Of a stretch of 23,438 nt of DNA, positions 22,250 to 23,438 are shown piece after piece; position 1 is the stretch's first letter, and every line of letters begins with the position of its first letter. The notes below the pieces were generated by a model that worked only from the letters and a program-made list of their open reading frames with translations, did no database searches and was not told the DNA's origin. Made by a program: the position numbers and the translations under genes. Source of the DNA: CAWBCI01 sp963787195 (lineage in GTDB: Bacteria > Bacteroidota > Bacteroidia > Bacteroidales > JAGOPY01); the NCBI GenBank assembly GCA_963787195.1, contig CAWBCI010000027.1, positions 1-23,438 on the forward strand, written 5' to 3'.

Positions 22250-23438
22250 TCAATCCTCCGAAAACTGTTTCAGGAGCTTACGGTAATTGGCGAAGACATT
22301 CGCCCGGGAGATGAAGCCTATATACTTCCCGTCCTTGAGTACCGGCAGGTTGTATTTATCATAATCGGCGAATTTCTGGGCCACCACCTCCATGGAATCA
22401 TCCGGGTCGACATAGGTTGCGGGAGAAACCATCAGGGAGCTGACTATCGTCGAATCGTATAATTCAGGCTTAAAGATAATATGGCGCACATCGTCAAGAC
22501 GGATAAAGCCTTTGAAGTCATTTTCCTCATCCACCACCGGATAAATATTCCGGTTCGATTCGGCTATGATATCCACAAGTTTCCGCAGGGTAGCATCAGG
22601 ATGTATCAGGATAAAGTCCTTTTCAATGAGTCTCTGCACCCTTAGCATGGAAAGTATGGCCTTGTCTTTATGATGGGTGATAAGCTGTCCGCGGCGGGCC
22701 AACTGGTGATGATAAACAGAATTGGAAACGAATATTTTGGTGGTTGCATAAGAGATCGTTGAAACGATCATCAGGGGCATGAAAAGGCCGTAACCACCCG
22801 TCATTTCCGCTATCAGGAAAATTCCCGTCAAGGGCGCCAGCATAACCCCTGCTATCAGACCTGCCATCCCAACCATTGCGAAATTTGTTTCAGGCAGTAT
22901 GGTGATGCCCGTATAATTGATGGCTTCTGCAAACAATAAACCGGAGAAAACCCCCAGAAACAGGGCGGGAGCAAAAATACCGCCTATACCGCCGGCTCCG
23001 AATGTGACGGAGGTGGCAATCACTTTGAAGAAGAGCACCATAATAAACAACAGGAATATCACACCCATATTATCCTTAAATGCATAAAAGGGGCTTTCGT
23101 TAAAAAGAGGGCTGTAATCCCCTTTGAGGCAGCTGTTGATGGAGTCATATCCTTCACCGTAAAGAGCCGGGAACAAAAAGATCAGTAAACCTAATATCGA
23201 AACGCCGATAAGCCATTTTACCCACCAATGTTTGAGTTTCGAAAAGAGGGTTTCAATATAAATATACATCTTGGAAAAATAAACTGAAATCAGCCCCGTG
23301 GCGACTCCCAGCAGGATATAATAAGGCACATGCCTCATATAAAAAGAACCCTGGATCTCAAAAGGAAACTGTACGGCATTTCCAAGGAAAAAATAAGAAA
23401 CCAGAACTGCTGTGACCGAGGAAATGGCAATGACGAGG
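22250..23438 (-). CDS. ClC-type chloride channel/antiporter with two CBS domains (5' part off-window)
   Basis: The frame is open to the window edge (34 codons beyond the internal ATG at 23338), so about 396 C-terminal residues are visible. The N-terminal half, with the GSGIP and GREGP motifs, is missing. The visible membrane part has the third ClC signature in TFGAGGIGGIFAPALFLGVFSG, which lines the anion path. Further transmembrane helices include MAGLIAGVMLAPLTGIFLIAE and LFMPLMIVSTISYATT. Two CBS domains follow in the cytoplasm: one around DFILIHPDATLRKLVDII to GFIRLDDVR, the other around VSPATYVDPDDSMEVVAQ to YIGFISRANV. CBS pairs usually sense adenine nucleotides. Whether it is a channel or a chloride/proton antiporter depends on the gating glutamate, which is outside the window. 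Confidence 0.94.
   Translation of the reverse strand, partial: LVIAISSVTAVLVSYFFLGNAVQFPFEIQGSFYMRHVPYYILLGVATGLISVYFSKMYIYIETLFSKLKHWWVKWLIGVSILGLLIFLFPALYGEGYDSINSCLKGDYSPLFNESPFYAFKDNMGVIFLLFIMVLFFKVIATSVTFGAGGIGGIFAPALFLGVFSGLLFAEAINYTGITILPETNFAMVGMAGLIAGVMLAPLTGIFLIAEMTGGYGLFMPLMIVSTISYATTKIFVSNSVYHHQLARRGQLITHHKDKAILSMLRVQRLIEKDFILIHPDATLRKLVDIIAESNRNIYPVVDEENDFKGFIRLDDVRHIIFKPELYDSTIVSSLMVSPATYVDPDDSMEVVAQKFADYDKYNLPVLKDGKYIGFISRANVFANYRKLLKQFSED

Overview
The window comes from a member of the Bacteroidota, most likely a free-living or environmental relative of the Bacteroidales/Marinilabiliales. Three things point there. Secreted proteins end in type IX secretion (T9SS) type A sorting domains with YPNP motifs. 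Several genes are preceded by the phylum's TAnnTTTG -7 promoter element. The gene families are also typical: PorT-like barrel, ECF sigma with a TPR/CHAT partner, twin-domain UspA, SPOR protein, ORF6N remnant. Base composition is moderately AT-rich and most genes are ordinary chromosomal housekeeping genes.

Layout. 1-1210: the 3' part of a large secreted beta-strand-rich T9SS cargo gene, open at the window edge and broken by three apparent frameshifts. 1307-5892: a tightly packed three-gene unit of ECF sigma factor, membrane-anchored anti-sigma-like TPR protein, and a roughly 1080-residue TPR-CHAT protease-like protein with a signal peptide and a C-terminal membrane anchor. This is the most system-like part of the window. 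5965-6081: a tRNA-Arg(CCG) gene and its terminator on the minus strand. 6258-9476: class II fructose-bisphosphate aldolase, converging with a minus-strand operon of two paralogous double UspA proteins around a small SPOR protein. 9653-13589: ruvB, queG (with a +1 frameshift), a thioredoxin-like redox protein and a secreted protein with PKD-like repeats. 13706-15154 (minus): a short-chain dehydrogenase and a PorT-like outer-membrane barrel. 15292-17064: a PhoB/PhoR-type two-component pair, converging on a minus-strand trans-polyprenyl diphosphate synthase (17078-18052). 18262-19499: a COG0731-like radical SAM enzyme and a small protein built of four exact-length 25-residue repeats.

19500-22250 is the accessory part. 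It holds nested intergenic repeats: a perfect 45-bp direct repeat around a 188-bp block, and two diverged direct copies of an approximately 194-bp element with a long imperfect hairpin. Between the two copies lie one T9SS cargo gene and a truncated ORF6N-domain gene whose 3' end runs into the second copy. The window closes with the C-terminal part of a ClC chloride channel/antiporter with two CBS domains (minus strand, open at the edge).

Five single-base frame changes occur in three otherwise well-conserved genes, at about 63, 201, 898, 2813 and 11007. All other genes are intact. Without reads I cannot separate assembly error from real decay. Frames, motifs, repeats and coordinates were read from the sequence; functions come from family knowledge; the operon-level roles are inference.
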